From the NCBI GenBank assembly GCA_905160935.1, contig CAJHZI010000424.1, forward strand, positions 166,001-230,000: a stretch of DNA of 64,000 nt. Direction: 5' to 3'. Under the pieces are notes generated by a model. It worked only from the letters and a program-made list of their open reading frames with translations, searched no databases and was not told where the DNA came from. This DNA comes from Enchytraeus crypticus. Its lineage: Eukaryota; Annelida; Clitellata; Enchytraeida; Enchytraeidae. This document shows, piece after piece, positions 46,901 to 57,290 of the stretch (position 1 is the stretch's first letter; each line of letters starts with the position of its first letter). Both the position numbers and the translations under genes were made by a program.

Positions 46901-47894
46901 GCTTCTCTAGAAAAAAAAATCAATCCATAAATCAATAAAATAATCCCGTCGATCATTCATGTATCACTATTCCAGCATAATTTTAGGCTAAAATTAAATC
47001 GGTACCAATCCAAGATAAACGTCCATAAAGGTTCTCGCTTTTATTACTGAAGAACTTTAAAAAAAATTAGGCTACATACAAATTTCGTACTTCCTCGTGA
47101 TGTCAAACAAACCAAAAGTGGACACTGTATAAAGAATTTCCTCTTAAAAAACTACCTGGATCCGCCCCTGTGAATATGAATGATTAAATAAAGCTAAATA
47201 ACATACCTCAACATGCTTCTTCACATCGATCAATTCAAGTATGGATGACAAATATGACAAAGGATGTTCGGCAGACAAATTGGGTAGAGATTTATTTCCA
47301 TGAACACATTGCATGGTTTCTTTATGATCGTAACACGAATACGCCAGACATTTGTTGCATGCAATAAAAACCACTTCTACACAATTTGAAACTTGACACT
47401 TTTGTTTTAAGCTTGACTCTTGCATCTTTGATAATTTAAAGCAGAAGTAAACCAGTATTAGCATTATCTGAAAATTGACTAAATAAATATTTCAAACATC
47501 ATGAAATAAACGAAAAGCGGCCGGTGCAACCTTCCTGGTCAAACTCTACATGTGAATCGGAAGACAGACATGGTGCGCCCTCTATTGAGTAATGACGTCT
47601 TGAGTATGAACGTGAGAAGGAGAGAGAGAGAGAGAGCTAGGTAAGGCTAAATTCTCGAAACAAATCATCTATGCAGCAGACAGTCGAGCTCTTTTTAGTT
47701 TGGTTGACGTCCCTGGACTAAAGGTGTCTAGCTAGCGCCTATATGACTGTTGACATTTAAATAGAAAAAAATCTTCTAAATATTCTTTAATTAATTATTA
47801 TTAAAGAATAGAAGACTGCTAAAAAAAACTCAAGGGTCGCCACCTCAAAGGAAAAAATAGATGTCGTTGGGGTAAGCAGGTTGGGAATCACTGA

Positions 47895-47959
<65 letters not shown>

Positions 47960-49778
47960 TTTGAGAAGAAATTTCAAAGCTTAATTATTGAAATGACGTA
48001 GGCCTAGGCCAATGTACGGTAAGCCTAGGCCGATATCAAAAGGTTTGATCTACATCATACAGCTGTTACCAAAACCAAACTTAAAGCATGTAGCCCTTGA
48101 TATTTTGTTGCGTATTAAAAATTTGGCGATTGACATATCCATAGTTTTTCAAATGTAACGCGACTTTTTAACTTCCACCGATGTAAAGTAAAAGTAAAAA
48201 GTACTACAAAAATTACTACTGGGTACTTTTTGCTTGTACTTCGTTACAAGCAAAAAGTACCCAGGCAAATTGGGTACTTCGTTGCAAGTAAAAGTATCGG
48301 TTGAGTACCTTTTACTTGTAACGAAATATTTTTACTTCGTTACTATATAACACTGGTTAAAGGCAATCTCAACCATTGTGTTCAAGAATTGCAGAATTGC
48401 CAACAACTAATTTTGCAAGCAGGAGGTAAACAATATCAGCTGATCGTTATATAAAGGCATAAAATAATGCAGTTTTTTGAACATTTTTGAAGCTTTTGAG
48501 CGATAATGAAACACTTTAGGAGCACATATAACGTAACATCTATCCAATATATCGTCATGACAAAAAATTATTTGAAACGAATTCCTATTAATTTGATGTA
48601 TATTTTTATAATACAAAATGCAAACAAATTTTATTTCAAATCTCTTAAAGGATATTCCCCGTTCTTTTGTTTACGGATTTCTGGAATTTGTTTACCCAAA
48701 TGCGCAACAATACATCATCATAAAACTGTTTAGAGGCCGAATATCATGAAATAAATCTGAATTTACAGAAATTATGCCTACTATTAAATACACATAGGCC
48801 AATGACAAAGGTGCTTTGTTTACCCTCACGATTAAATGAAGCATAATCAAGTCGCTCTTGTTACAAAACTGCTATCACTGAAACAGCATTCATGCCATAT
48901 CTACCTATTTGAAAGACCTTTGACTATAACTAATGTCAAGACGAGAAATTGAGGGCTCGAACTCTAGCCAATGAAAGGAAATACATACCCCTAGAAAGAA
49001 AAGTTACTATGGTTACAATATGAATGACTATAAAGGCAAATGGTTACAAATCTTGAAGTATTATAAATTAATAGATGTCATATGAAACAATAAATGAATG
49101 GATTTTATATGGAACAATCATCGTTCATTGTAACGATTAGACACGTATAAGTTTAGACATATTTACATGTGTAACCTTACAAACGTGTCTAATCGTTTAG
49201 GTCCATTTGGCGTAACTACATGAAGTAGTTCTAAAATAATTAATAGATTGAATTTCAAAATTATTTCAATGACGTCAATTAACTGTATATTTTAGAAAAG
49301 CATTTTATTAATAGTTCTCTTTAGTGATGGATTGAATGACAGGCCGGGCTGAATAATGTCAACATTCAACTACTGATTATCACTTTGTTTGACATTAATT
49401 AAATATAAATCATCAGACTTGTTATTGTTTTTCTGAGTGTTCACAAGTGCTTGACTCGTTCATTCTATTCCTATCTCAACAGACACATCCGCGTGCCGCT
49501 GCAACAGAGGCGGAGCCTGCTTCACTACTTCCGGTCAAACTCTCGATCCCAATCAGTGCCCAACTACAGCAGATGGTCGCTTCGTGTGGAAACCGAAGCC
49601 TGGCTACTACATGGAGATTGGCTATACCAACTGGAAGAGTGGAGAGCCGGACTGCAACGGAGGCACGGAACACTGCATCGTGCTCGATACTTTCTTCAAC
49701 TACCAGTGGAGCGACTACTCATGCAACGTTAAGTCATGCCCTGTCTGTGAGGCGGACCCCAAGCCGAAGGTGGGCTAA
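37639..49778 (+). CDS. Secreted C-type lectin with two CC/coiled-coil modules, five exons
   Basis: Coding exons 37639-37897, 41963-42155, 45309-45550, 45980-46156 and 49483-49778 (stop TAA) join in phase (1, 2, 1, 1) to 1167 nt, 388 aa. Signal peptide 1-15 (MKLLAVAVVLYIAQA); dibasic DKR at 24-26. Module 1: CC at 45-46, third Cys at 69. Residues 88-151 (exon 2) are hydrophobic/amphipathic with IPPLNKATKVIKLP, unassigned. Module 2: CC at 189-190, third Cys at 213; both modules read CC-x22-C and continue as a heptad-like helix. C-type lectin domain about 233-385: CPAGFYYSDTTRRCYAVF, GGVLASIRSQDEQ, then NWKSGEPDCNGGTEHC and QWSDYSCNVKSCPVCE. The sugar-site motif is EPD (EPN is usual for mannose-type) with WSD for WND. 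Probably an oligomeric extracellular lectin. Least sure: the exon 2 acceptor at 41961-41962 (weak pyrimidine tract). Intron 1 holds an RTE LINE, intron 4 a hAT element. Confidence 0.8.
38330..40855 (-). mobile_element. RTE-like LINE, copy 1 (lectin intron 1)
   Basis: Minus-strand non-LTR element, 5'-truncated at an (AT)n tract (40857-40903). Order on its own strand: endonuclease tail (40154-40825: VGEYGLGKRNKRGLKLVDFC, TWFKHEKRRRCTWKKPGS, INSDHNLVMANV), linker, RT start (KMSEGETLKKLMEVC, VMIPIPKKANAVECSDYRTI near 39640), a decayed middle, FADDQGMVEGSEIG near 39100, KLEQVMSFKYLGHTI near 38890, and a 3' end in ATGTACCATGGACCTGCCAG near 38360. Several frameshifts and stops. This is the RTE/CFDP2-like type. 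A 24-bp inverted duplication (38953-38976) disrupts the frame. Confidence 0.85.
40857..40903. repeat. (AT)n microsatellite
   Basis: About 23 AT units at the 5' truncation point of RTE copy 1. Confidence 0.9.
41020..41320 (-). mobile_element. SINE family B with (GA)n tail
   Basis: Antisense: pyrimidine run 41023-41047, GTGGTAGGTCCAAGGTAC, ATCATACTCAGAGTC, CATAGCTTGGGA, TTGAGGTGATTTCTCGC, TTGTGTCCCGGACGACACGG. Nearly complete. Confidence 0.7.
41545..41945. repeat. ~41-bp minisatellite abutting lectin exon 2
   Basis: Nine to ten copies of CATTCAGTTGATTGATTTAG plus a variable GTTAACATACTATAGAG part. Its last copy ends about 20 bp before the exon 2 acceptor. Confidence 0.9.
42225..42425. repeat. 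(ATC)n trinucleotide tract
   Basis: Imperfect CATCAT/CGTCAT run just after lectin exon 2, followed by a SINE B head fragment at 42440-42575 (GTACGCAAGAGGCGACTAAG). Confidence 0.9.
42440..42575 (+). mobile_element. SINE family B head fragment
   Basis: CTGTGCAGAATAGGGCAAAC, CTGCCTCGAGTACGCAAGAG, CAGGAAGGCAGCTGACC: sense head as in the reverse of 20330-20400. Confidence 0.5.
42665..43045. repeat. AATTCTAATTCCAATT-type low-complexity array
   Basis: Degenerate tandem of short words TTCAATTCTAATTCCAATTA over ~380 bp. A shorter relic lies at 44805-44945. Confidence 0.85.
43190..43305 (-). mobile_element. tRNA-derived SINE, family A
   Basis: Antisense copy: GTTAACGGCAGTTTCCTCAC, GCGATGTCAGTGACGG, AGGATTTGAACTC (B box reversed), GATCCGCGGTCGAATATC. 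A hairpin (arms 43303-43322 and 43327-43346, one mismatch) sits at its end. Confidence 0.75.
43495..43745 (+). mobile_element. tRNA-derived SINE, family C, best copy
   Basis: Head TAATAGCGTAGAGGTAACG (A-box region), B box GGGTTCGAATCCC perfect to the GGTTCGANTCC consensus, then GCGCTGATCTGAGAGTAAAA, TGGACTGGTTAAACGG and the 3' block GATAGATATCAACG...CACTATAATG. It lies in lectin intron 2. Confidence 0.8.
44034..44350 (-). pseudogene. hAT transposase C-terminal remnant
   Basis: Minus-strand frame 44034-44276 reads DSFDLWRRKSIRYNELSNLA, VDLLSDPALQTHAKRIVSLC, LLVTQ. This follows the hAT dimerisation signature (W.....YP.L..LA..LLS.PA.....ER.FS..G.LVT) with key positions lost (VERVFS to AKRIVS). 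No other part of the transposase is visible; decayed. Confidence 0.65.
47144..47464 (-). CDS. Cys/His-rich ORF inside the hAT element
   Basis: 106 codons on the minus strand. Residues about 20-55 hold a compact Cys/His cluster: KCQVSNCVEVVFIACNKC, then CYDHKETMQC and H. The spacing suggests a small zinc-binding fold, as carried by some hAT-associated proteins, but I cannot assign a family. The last ten residues are read from the CAGGGGCGGATCCAGG repeat terminus, so the true 3' end was probably replaced by that insertion. There may be upstream exons. It is likely an element gene or a remnant, not part of the lectin gene. Confidence 0.45.
   Translation of the reverse strand: MLILVYFCFKLSKMQESSLKQKCQVSNCVEVVFIACNKCLAYSCYDHKETMQCVHGNKSLPNLSAEHPLSYLSSILELIDVKKHVEVCYLALFNHSYSQGRIQVVF
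47898..47959. repeat. (AT)n microsatellite inside the hAT element
   Basis: About 30 units. Confidence 0.95.
48364..49482. other. Remainder of lectin intron 4
   Basis: No supported ORF. Contains an inverted repeat with 15-bp perfect arms (49132-49146 and 49183-49197, AACGATTAGACACGT) and a 36-nt loop. Confidence 0.6.
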
Positions 49779-50045
49779 CCTCTGAGGCTATCCCAGCCAC
49801 CAAATCAATATACCCTGACCAGAGTGTCTACACTTATACTAAATAGTTGAAATTAGTTTAGATTATTGAAGAACATTCCATGAGAAAATGTTGATAGTTA
49901 GTCTAATGATTCAAAACAAGCATGAAGTTTTGAAGCGTGAAGCGTCTCAGCTCTAAAACATGAATTAATTTTATATCAAATCACTTTGCATGCAAATGGA
50001 TTAAATTAAAATAGTCATTAGCTTGAAAGGTTATTTTGAATTTTA

Positions 50046-50130
50046 TAATATTAATAATAATAACAACAATAATAATAATAATAATATGAATATGAATATG
50101 AATATGAATATGAATATGAATATGAATAAC
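50046..50130. repeat. (AAT)n and (ATGAAT)n microsatellites
   Basis: AAT triplets (50048-50085) merge into about seven units of ATATGA (50083-50128), downstream of the lectin stop. Confidence 0.9.
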
Positions 50131-50169
50131 AATCATTATCATTAGTTCCTTGTGTTCTGAAGAGTATAT

Positions 50170-50470
50170 AGGGTGGCGATAACATTCCTCCTTTCTTTTC
50201 TGTCTTCAGAAACCCTCACAGCATCTTCTCGTGAAATGTTAAAAGTTTTCAAAACTTTGTTGGTCGTGCTGAACCAAGTAATTATAGGTCTTCCTCTATT
50301 CCCTTTACCTTGGCTTCCCATTTATTGCAGTCTTTGCATATCTATAATCAGTCAGTCTTAATACGTGACCCAGGAACCTTACCCTTCTTTTCGCAACTAT
50401 TTCATCTAAATTTCTTTCTCCAAACCTTTCAAGTACTGTTTCATTTTTGATGTGCTTCTTTGATGTGCTG
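50170..50470 (-). mobile_element. LINE 3' fragment, another RTE-like family
   Basis: The minus strand reads ERFGERNLDEIVAKRRVRFLGHVLRLTD then a short Lys/Gly-rich region. This is the C-terminal RR.R.LGHV.R segment of RTE-type LINE proteins, in a version distinct from the two RTE copies here. Frame broken. Confidence 0.55.
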
Positions 50471-50493
50471 TTTTGATGTTCAATAATGACAAA

Positions 50494-50495
50494 GC

Positions 50496-50538
<43 letters not shown>

Positions 50539-50600
50539 TTGATATTAAATTGATATTAAATTGAATTAATTATTAAATAATAATAATAATAATAAACCGA
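50494..50600. repeat. (AAT)n microsatellite
   Basis: Two AAT runs around an AATTGATATTA repeat. A family D fragment follows at 50709-50760. Confidence 0.85.
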
Positions 50601-51166
50601 TTGATGACCTTGAGTAGCCGGGAGGCGATTCAGCACGTATTGCTTGAATCGTTTTTGTCAAACCCCAGGTTCTTTACACCGGGGAAAAAAGAATAATAAT
50701 AATTATAATAATAGCAATTAAAGTGCTACTCTCATCAATGAAGACATCTAACATTAAAAGTGGTTTATTTATTAATACTTTATGTCGATTGTTCCTGCAC
50801 AGTATAGCTGCTATTGCTAAACACTATATATAGCTAAACCATGCTATTGCTATACCTATATTTAATAATAAATATTACTCATTGCTCTGGAGTTTCTCAG
50901 CTTCATTGTCTACGATAATTGGCACATCAATGTTCGACAGATGACCAGTCTGTGTAGGGTTGGAATCCAGCGCTGAGAAAACAATCCTGATTACCCAAAC
51001 TAACCATACTAATATAGGCAAATCTATGACTTTCCTGATATTGAAGATATTCAAATGAAATTGTTCTATATTTGTCTGCTTGTTAATTTCTGTACATTTT
51101 AAAAGAATCTGCCAATTCCTTGCGCCATATCAACAATTAGGGGCAACGGTTAAAGGAGACACAGTA

Positions 51167-51169
<3 letters not shown>

Positions 51170-51207
<38 letters not shown>

Positions 51208-51250
51208 TATATAATGTTTTATATATATATATATATATGTGTGTGTGTAT
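51170..51250. repeat. (AT)n/(GT)n microsatellite
   Basis: AT runs interrupted by AATATAT and ending in TGTGTGTG. Confidence 0.9.
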
Positions 51251-51254
51251 GTGT

Positions 51255-52720
51255 GCGGGTGTGTATTACTTCATTCGTCAACATTTGACAGGAAGAAAAA
51301 ACTGCACGAACCCGAATATAAAAAACTAAAATCAATAGTAGGTTATTCTTAAATCCGCGCCGGTTGCAAATGATGCGCCATCAAAAGGCAAAGATTACTA
51401 ATAACCATGGAGAGGAAGGAGGAAATGGGTCTTAAGCAAGCATCTGTGCTTCCTGACCCAGTGTGCTGTTATGTTATGTTATATCATAATAGACCACCAC
51501 CAATGGCACCAATTTGACAGTGAGACAGACGTACAATTAATAAGATCAGAATACTAGCCTCAGCTGCAAGCGGACTGCCATTAAAATTCAATAACTAAAA
51601 AACATGTTTACTTCTATCATTTCTTTGTAATTTTTCGGTCTGAATGCTTATTATGACCCTGTCTTAGCTATATTAATGTATACATAAGATTTTATTATGC
51701 AAAACAAAACTCATTAAAATAAAAAATTAATAAATTAACAGTTTCAGCTTACACGCTTGATAATTAACTACATAAATTTGAAAAAAGACTTTAATAGAAA
51801 ATGCATTGTTTGATAGTAAGATATATTCTTCAATATATTTTGATTAAAAGGTAAGACATTCAAAGATTATCACAGTTGATTATATATCTTATTGTGATGT
51901 GTCATAACGCCACAAATATACACTGTTTTTATAACTGATACCCCACATTATTTGTGCGATAAAGTCGTAAGGAGTTGACCGATGTTCTTTAAAGTTACAG
52001 TACTTGACTAGCAGCCAATTCTACCAAACATGCTGAAAAATTTCGTTTGAATATTTTTAATAACGTGAAAGTTAGAGTTATGCGAATAGGAGTGGGGTAA
52101 GAAAAGAAATATCCAGTACAGGATTCGGGGGTGTTACATGCAGCGTAAAATTTTCTCTATCAAAATAATAGCGAACACGTACATAAAATTTTGCTAATGC
52201 TATTTCGAAGAGCAATCAGTTCTTTTCAAAAAGACGTAAAATACGTGCTGATATGTTCTTAATTGACAAAGTTATTGAACTTTTAATGCATGCATTAGGT
52301 CATTAGGCCGACGTGTGCTAGGCGAGAGCTCAGCTGCAGTGAGACGATGAGAGCGCAGCTACTTTTACCGTCTGCTACATGTATAGTCGAAGTTTGATCT
52401 GCATTAAATGCCCGCTTATATATTTCATACTGTGGTCCTGAACGGCTTGAATCATGCGGTACCAATTAGGACTCACTTGTAGCATAGTGCATAATGATAT
52501 CTGTCGCATCACAGATTGTATGGTGGGTAGCCTACGGTGTATATTGATACTCGTCCTCTATTTAAATTCATGTAGATTGGGTGATCTTTTGAAAGCCTAG
52601 ATAGATCAAGGCAAATAGGAAGCCAAAAGTCCTGCTGTGTGTACCTCATGGTCATGCTAAGACTGCCCGTACTTTACTAATTCATTTATTACAAATTCCT
52701 CCGTCATTTGTGTGCCTGGT
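51255..52720. other. No gene seen
   Basis: AT-rich; no ORF of note on either strand and no recognised repeat. Confidence 0.5.
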
Positions 52721-52724
52721 TTAA

Positions 52725-53215
52725 TAATCTCTTCATCTGATCATTTCTCCATATCCTCATTTCTTCATCTGGCTATCTCTTAATTTCATCATATCTTGAT
52801 TTGATCATCTTTTGATCTGATCATCTCTTGATCTGATCATCCCTTATTCTGTTCATCTCCTGATCTTATCATATCTTGATCTGATCATTTATTGATCTGG
52901 TCATCTCTTGATCTGATCATTTCATGATCTGATCATCTTTTGATCTGATCATCTCTTGATCTGATCATCTTTTGATCTGACCATCTTTTGATCTTATCAT
53001 ATCTTGATCTGATCACCTTTTAATCTGATCATCTCTTGATCTGATCATATCTTGATAAGATCTTTTCTTGATTTTATCATCTCTTGATCTGATCATCTCT
53101 TGATCTTATCATCTCTTGATCTGATCATCTTTTGATCTTATCATCTTTTGATCTTATCATCTTTTGATCTTATCATATCTTCATCCTATCATCTCTGCAT
53201 TCTATCATCTCTTTG
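52725..53215. repeat. TGATCTGATCATCTCT satellite, ~490 bp
   Basis: Unit about 16-17 bp (TTGATCTGATCATCTC and variants), roughly 28 copies. GATC-rich, so internally near-palindromic. Confidence 0.92.
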
Positions 53216-53334
53216 CCTATTAATCTCATTTGAAATATATAATATGCATGTTCATGTAAAGTGTTATAGTTAAGTTGGAAATTTTCTAAGCATCTTTGTG
53301 GTATCAACAATTATAATGTACTGTTTCGTAAATT

Positions 53335-53560
53335 TTGAGGTAGGGTATCGACAATTATAGGTAATGTATAGTCAATTTTAGATAGGGTATCGTCAATTGT
53401 AGGTATGTTATCTACAATTATAGTAAGGGTATCTACAATTATAGTTAGGGTATCTACAATTATAGTTAGGGTATCTGCAATTATAGCTTAGGTACCGACA
53501 TTTGTAAATAGAGAATCGTTAATTAAAGGCAGGGTATCGACAATTATAGCTGCCAAACAA
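53335..53560. repeat. ~22-bp minisatellite
   Basis: About nine copies of TAGGGTATCGACAATTATAG. Confidence 0.9.
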
Positions 53561-53714
53561 AAAGTGCAAATAATGCTTCTCAACTGATGATTTTACTTGA
53601 GGAATTTACATCTTAATCATTGCTTGTGATAAGCATTTCTATTAAGGAAACACACTTGCATTAGGTCATTTTTCAGTGCGATATCATTTTTATTTCATTC
53701 CTTCAATTTTTACT

Positions 53715-53958
53715 CTCTTGTCCATCAAATGTTGAAACGTATATCTATCGCTCTCTCACTTTCTCACTCTCTCCCTCTCTTCTGTGCACTGCCTGCTGAC
53801 AGGACCATGGTATATTGCACCTCCACTCTTCTCTGTCTTCTGCTTTCCTCTCCATGTCTTCATATGAGTGGATTCTAAAATCATCTATAATTCCTAATGC
53901 AGGTCTGCCACTGCTTCTCATTCCTACCATTCTACCATCAAGGACCTCTTTCACTGCA
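53715..53958 (-). mobile_element. RTE-like LINE C-terminal fragment
   Basis: Minus-strand frame reads RSSGRPALGIIDDFRIHSYE, then MERKAEDREEWRCNIP. This matches the RTE-type C-terminus (GR....IDD....SYE.MKR.AEDREEWR). Ends in a pyrimidine run (GA tail on its strand). An L2-like fragment was inserted at its left part near 53957. Confidence 0.7.
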
Positions 53959-54440
53959 CTGGCTACCAGTATCCGAACGTATAAAATTCAAGATAGCTTC
54001 CTTGACCTTCAAAAGTTAAATTATGGTAAACCATCCTATCTATCTGATCTTTTATCCATCTCTCAACCCTCTGGTAGTCTTCGTTCCTCTAGTAAAAACC
54101 TTCTCACTGTACCAAATATTAAATCTGCCATGGGCAGACGCTCCTCCATGTTTTCTGCTCCGACAATATGGAACTCTCTGCCACAAGATCTTCGATCTTG
54201 TAATTATATTGGTACTTTCCTTGCCAAGCTAAAACCCCATCTATTTCCGCCATAGGTCTAAATTTTGACCCGCTTGCCTTGGATCTTGGACTTGCACTGT
54301 TTTGATTTCGCTTTTTCTGTGTACTAAGTCGTCATCGCGTGGTGCTTTGGCGCCTGTGTGTGTGGAGTCTGCAAGAGACGTCCCTGATATTGCCTTATGG
54401 CGAGGAATCGGACGTTAAATTCTTATTGATTGATTGATTT
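53957..54440 (+). mobile_element. 5'-truncated L2-like LINE, 3' end
   Basis: Begins CACTGCACTGGCTACCAG, encodes LNYGKPSYLSDLL...PTIWNSLPQDLRSCN...FPP, the same C-terminus as the 1-2416 element. The 3' UTR ends AATCGGACGTTAAATTC and a (TTGA)n tail. Confidence 0.8.
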
Positions 54441-54844
54441 CAGTAAACTATCCCCTTTGTATGTAGAGTAAGAACTATGCAATTTTAGTATTTCTTAATG
54501 CATTTATCAACTGCATATATCTTTACTGATTCTTTACAGGACTTCTTCATTTTTACATTTTGAGTCCAGCAAATCTTTTCATTCTTCTCCACATCCAAAT
54601 TTGCAGTACTTGTTGTTTACTGATATTTTCATTCCTTCAAGTTGTGATAGTAATAACGGAAGGTACAATCACGTGTCCCGTTCATAGTGCAATACTTCGC
54701 AACTTAGAGAAATATTTTCAAAATATTTTTAGTATGAGAGTTTGAATGGTTTACTGATGAAGTTGTTGTGACAGAATCTATAAATCAAAACTAAACTTTG
54801 GGGGAGAAATATAATAATTTTGTATAATATTGATCTATTAGTAT

Positions 54845-54965
54845 ATTGATTGGCCACTTATGTCGGTAAGATACTCGACCGCAGATCAGTATGTGCGGGG
54901 TTCAAATCCTGGGCTCGCCCGTCACTGACATCGCTTTCGAGTGAGGAAACTGACGTTAACCTTAG
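54845..54965 (+). mobile_element. tRNA-derived SINE, family A
   Basis: TATGTCGGTAAGATACTCGA, GGGGTTCAAATCCTGGG (B box), TCACTGACATCGCTTTCGAG, TGAGGAAACTGACGTTAACC. Head truncated by a few bases. Confidence 0.8.
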
Positions 54966-55039
54966 TCTTTTGCTTTTTGATAACGTGATTGAAGTCGTCA
55001 TCATCATGATTATCATCATGCCTTGAATCCTAACTTGTC

Positions 55040-55165
55040 TAGGCTGGAGCCAGTGGCGATGTCCGTAAGATATTCGACCGCGGATCAATATGTTCGGGTT
55101 CAAATCCTGGGCTAGTCCGTCACTGACATCGCTTTCGAGTGAGGAAACTGACGTTAACATTAGCT
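55040..55165 (+). mobile_element. tRNA-derived SINE, family A
   Basis: Complete copy: GCTGGAGCCAGTGGCGATGT through GGGTTCAAATCC to GAGGAAACTGACGTTAACAT. It marks the left end of segmental duplication copy B, as the 27518-27655 copy does for A. Confidence 0.8.
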
Positions 55166-55744
55166 TTGCCACCTTTTTACTTACGTAGTGTCACTCTCTG
55201 CCTCACTGAACTGCGTAGCGTTTTTGTGCTGGTGAAGTTTTTAGGCTCAGAACGGTTTTGTTTTGTTATTTCATTTCAATACTCTGTTTGGATAAACCGT
55301 TTCGCTTTCACTCATTTATTCTAATTTCAATCTCAGTGCGTTCAGCTTTTCGTATTGCACGCATGTAGGTATTACTTTTTACTGCAGATTCGGTAAATTT
55401 AATAAATCATCAAAAATAAGTAATTCTTATTTTCTCAAAGGTTTGTCAAATAATTTATTTTGGGCTATATAATAAATAAAATTTCAAGCTATAATTTATA
55501 TAATGGAATGAGTAATTGTCGGGATAAAACTATATCAACATGACTCGAGAAGTTGCTTCAGTCTGGGTAGTTCTTTCTAATGTTCCAGAAAGAAAGGCAA
55601 AGTCCCCACTTGAAGATATTTATGGCGAAACATAGTAACTTGAAAACCTGTAGGTAAAAATAAACATAAATTGCAATCTTTGGAAAGCCAGCAATAATTT
55701 TTATAAGAAAGGATTTGAAAGTGTTTTTCTGGAAGTAATCAACA

Positions 55745-56275
55745 ATCTTCTCTTCTTAAGAAACTGCACTGACTACCAGTATCCGAACGTATAAAATTCA
55801 AGATTGCTTCCTTGACCTTCAAAGGTTTAAATTATGGTAAACCATCCTATCTATCTGATCTTTTATCCATCTATCAACCTTCTCGTAGGCTTCGTTCCTC
55901 TAGTTCCTCTAGTAAAAACCTTATCACTGTACCAAATATTAAATCTGCCATGGGCAGACGCTCCTCCATGTTTTCTGCTCCGACAATATGGAACTCTCTG
56001 CCACAAGACCTTCGATCGTGTAATTGTATTGGTACTTTCCGTGGTAAGCTAAAAACCCATCTCTTTCCGCCATAGGTCTAAATTATGACTCGCTTGCCTT
56101 GGATCTTGGACTTGCACTGTTTTGATCTCGCTTTCTCTTGTGGTCTCTGAGTACTCAGTCGTCATCGTGTGGTGCTTTGACGCCTGTTTGTGTAGTGTCT
56201 GCAAGAGACGACCCTGACATTGCCTTATCCCGAGGAACCGGACGTTAAATTCTTATTGATTGATTGATTGAATCC
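55745..56275 (+). mobile_element. 5'-truncated L2-like LINE, 3' end
   Basis: Near-identical to 53957-54440 over the coding end (KPSYLSDLLSIYQPS, SAMGRRSSMFSAPTIWNSLP) and the 3' UTR, ending GGACGTTAAATTC with (TTGA)n. Both start at the same point (ACTGCACTGACTACCAG), so they may share a truncation or a source copy. Confidence 0.8.
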
Positions 56276-56279
56276 GCAT

Positions 56280-57290
56280 GAAAGGGATTAAAATAAGGGA
56301 GCTTAATGTCAAGGAAGGTAGAACAATACATAGTAGTTAATATAAGAAAACAAAGCCTTAATTACAGAATTTCGCCTGTAGCATGAAATAATGTAAAACT
56401 AAAGTTAACTATAGGCCTACAACTTAACTAGTTTTCAAATTACGAAAAGTACTGAAGCAACTACATGGAGGCCCTACATCGAATGAAATTTAGAGAAATA
56501 ATTTTACACCACAACAGAGTAAGAAACTACAAAAGTCAATTTATGGTATAATGAAAGAAGCCGATTTATTATGAGTAGGCTAATATCAGATAAAACAGTT
56601 CGAGAAGTTGCCTGTCCTTGATTACTAAATATTAAAATTATTAATTTCTAATCGTTACAAAAGTAGAAAAGCAAATATAATTTACTGATAGGGCCTACAT
56701 AAGAATAGTATTTTTAAAATGCATTTCTTAAATAATATTCTTTTATGTAAAGCGATGATAAATTCTTCAAATCTCCTTCCAGGATTTAATAAATATCCCC
56801 AAACCATCTTACACGAAGAAATTTATATTGACATCTTGAATTCTATATGTTATATAGTTTAGTATCTGTTGATGGAATGTAGTGCTGCCAATATTTAGAA
56901 ATTAGAGAAAAATGAAAGAATACTGATTAAGTTTTATTTTAACGATCAAGCTTACTAGTTAATAATTATTCTGATATTCTGTATAGAATAAACTGAAAGC
57001 ATTTTTAAACAGTCCTGCAGAATGAATGGCATATTGGAATGCCGAATGGCAGAATGGAATTAAAAGTTCACTAAATTTTAGAGTTACCGATAAGCATGAG
57101 GTACTAGGAAGATCCAACACTATTCTTCACTTCTTTGACACATCATCATCATCATCTTCCATTGAGTTTCGATTTAAAAAGGGTCAGGACTTACAAAAAT
57201 AATTGCAATTTCTGGAGCCTAGGTTCTCGCCAACCGGAAACCTTTCAGACATTAGTTTAGATCTTAGGGCTTCGTTACTTTATATGACAC
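56280..57290. other. Duplicated flank, no gene seen
   Basis: Homologous to about 28380-28790. No supported ORF. Confidence 0.5.

Larger units (their letters stand above)
46566..48355. mobile_element. hAT-type non-autonomous transposon, 1790 bp, perfect 8-bp TSD
   Basis: Bounded by identical 8-bp direct repeats GTTAAAGG (46558-46565 and 48356-48363), the length expected for hAT. The ends begin CAGTGTT on both strands. Subterminal regions on both sides are crowded with AAAGTACT and AAAGTAAAAGTA words; the right arm holds a perfect 20-bp hairpin (48219-48238 with 48245-48264). It sits in lectin intron 4 and contains one ORF, an (AT)n tract and a CCTGGATCCGCCCCTG terminus of another repeat (47155-47170). 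No hAT transposase core. Confidence 0.88.

Noticed and set aside
49447..49785. Alternative-frame ORFs over the last lectin exon
   Set aside because: The frame at 49485 onward (NWKSGEPD, WSDYSC, CPVCE) matches the lectin fold and the intron phase; the others are shadows.
54845..55172. tRNA genes, because of the GGTTCAAATCC B boxes
   Set aside because: No cloverleaf can be completed and the units are dispersed with a LINE-like 3' end; they are tRNA-derived SINEs.
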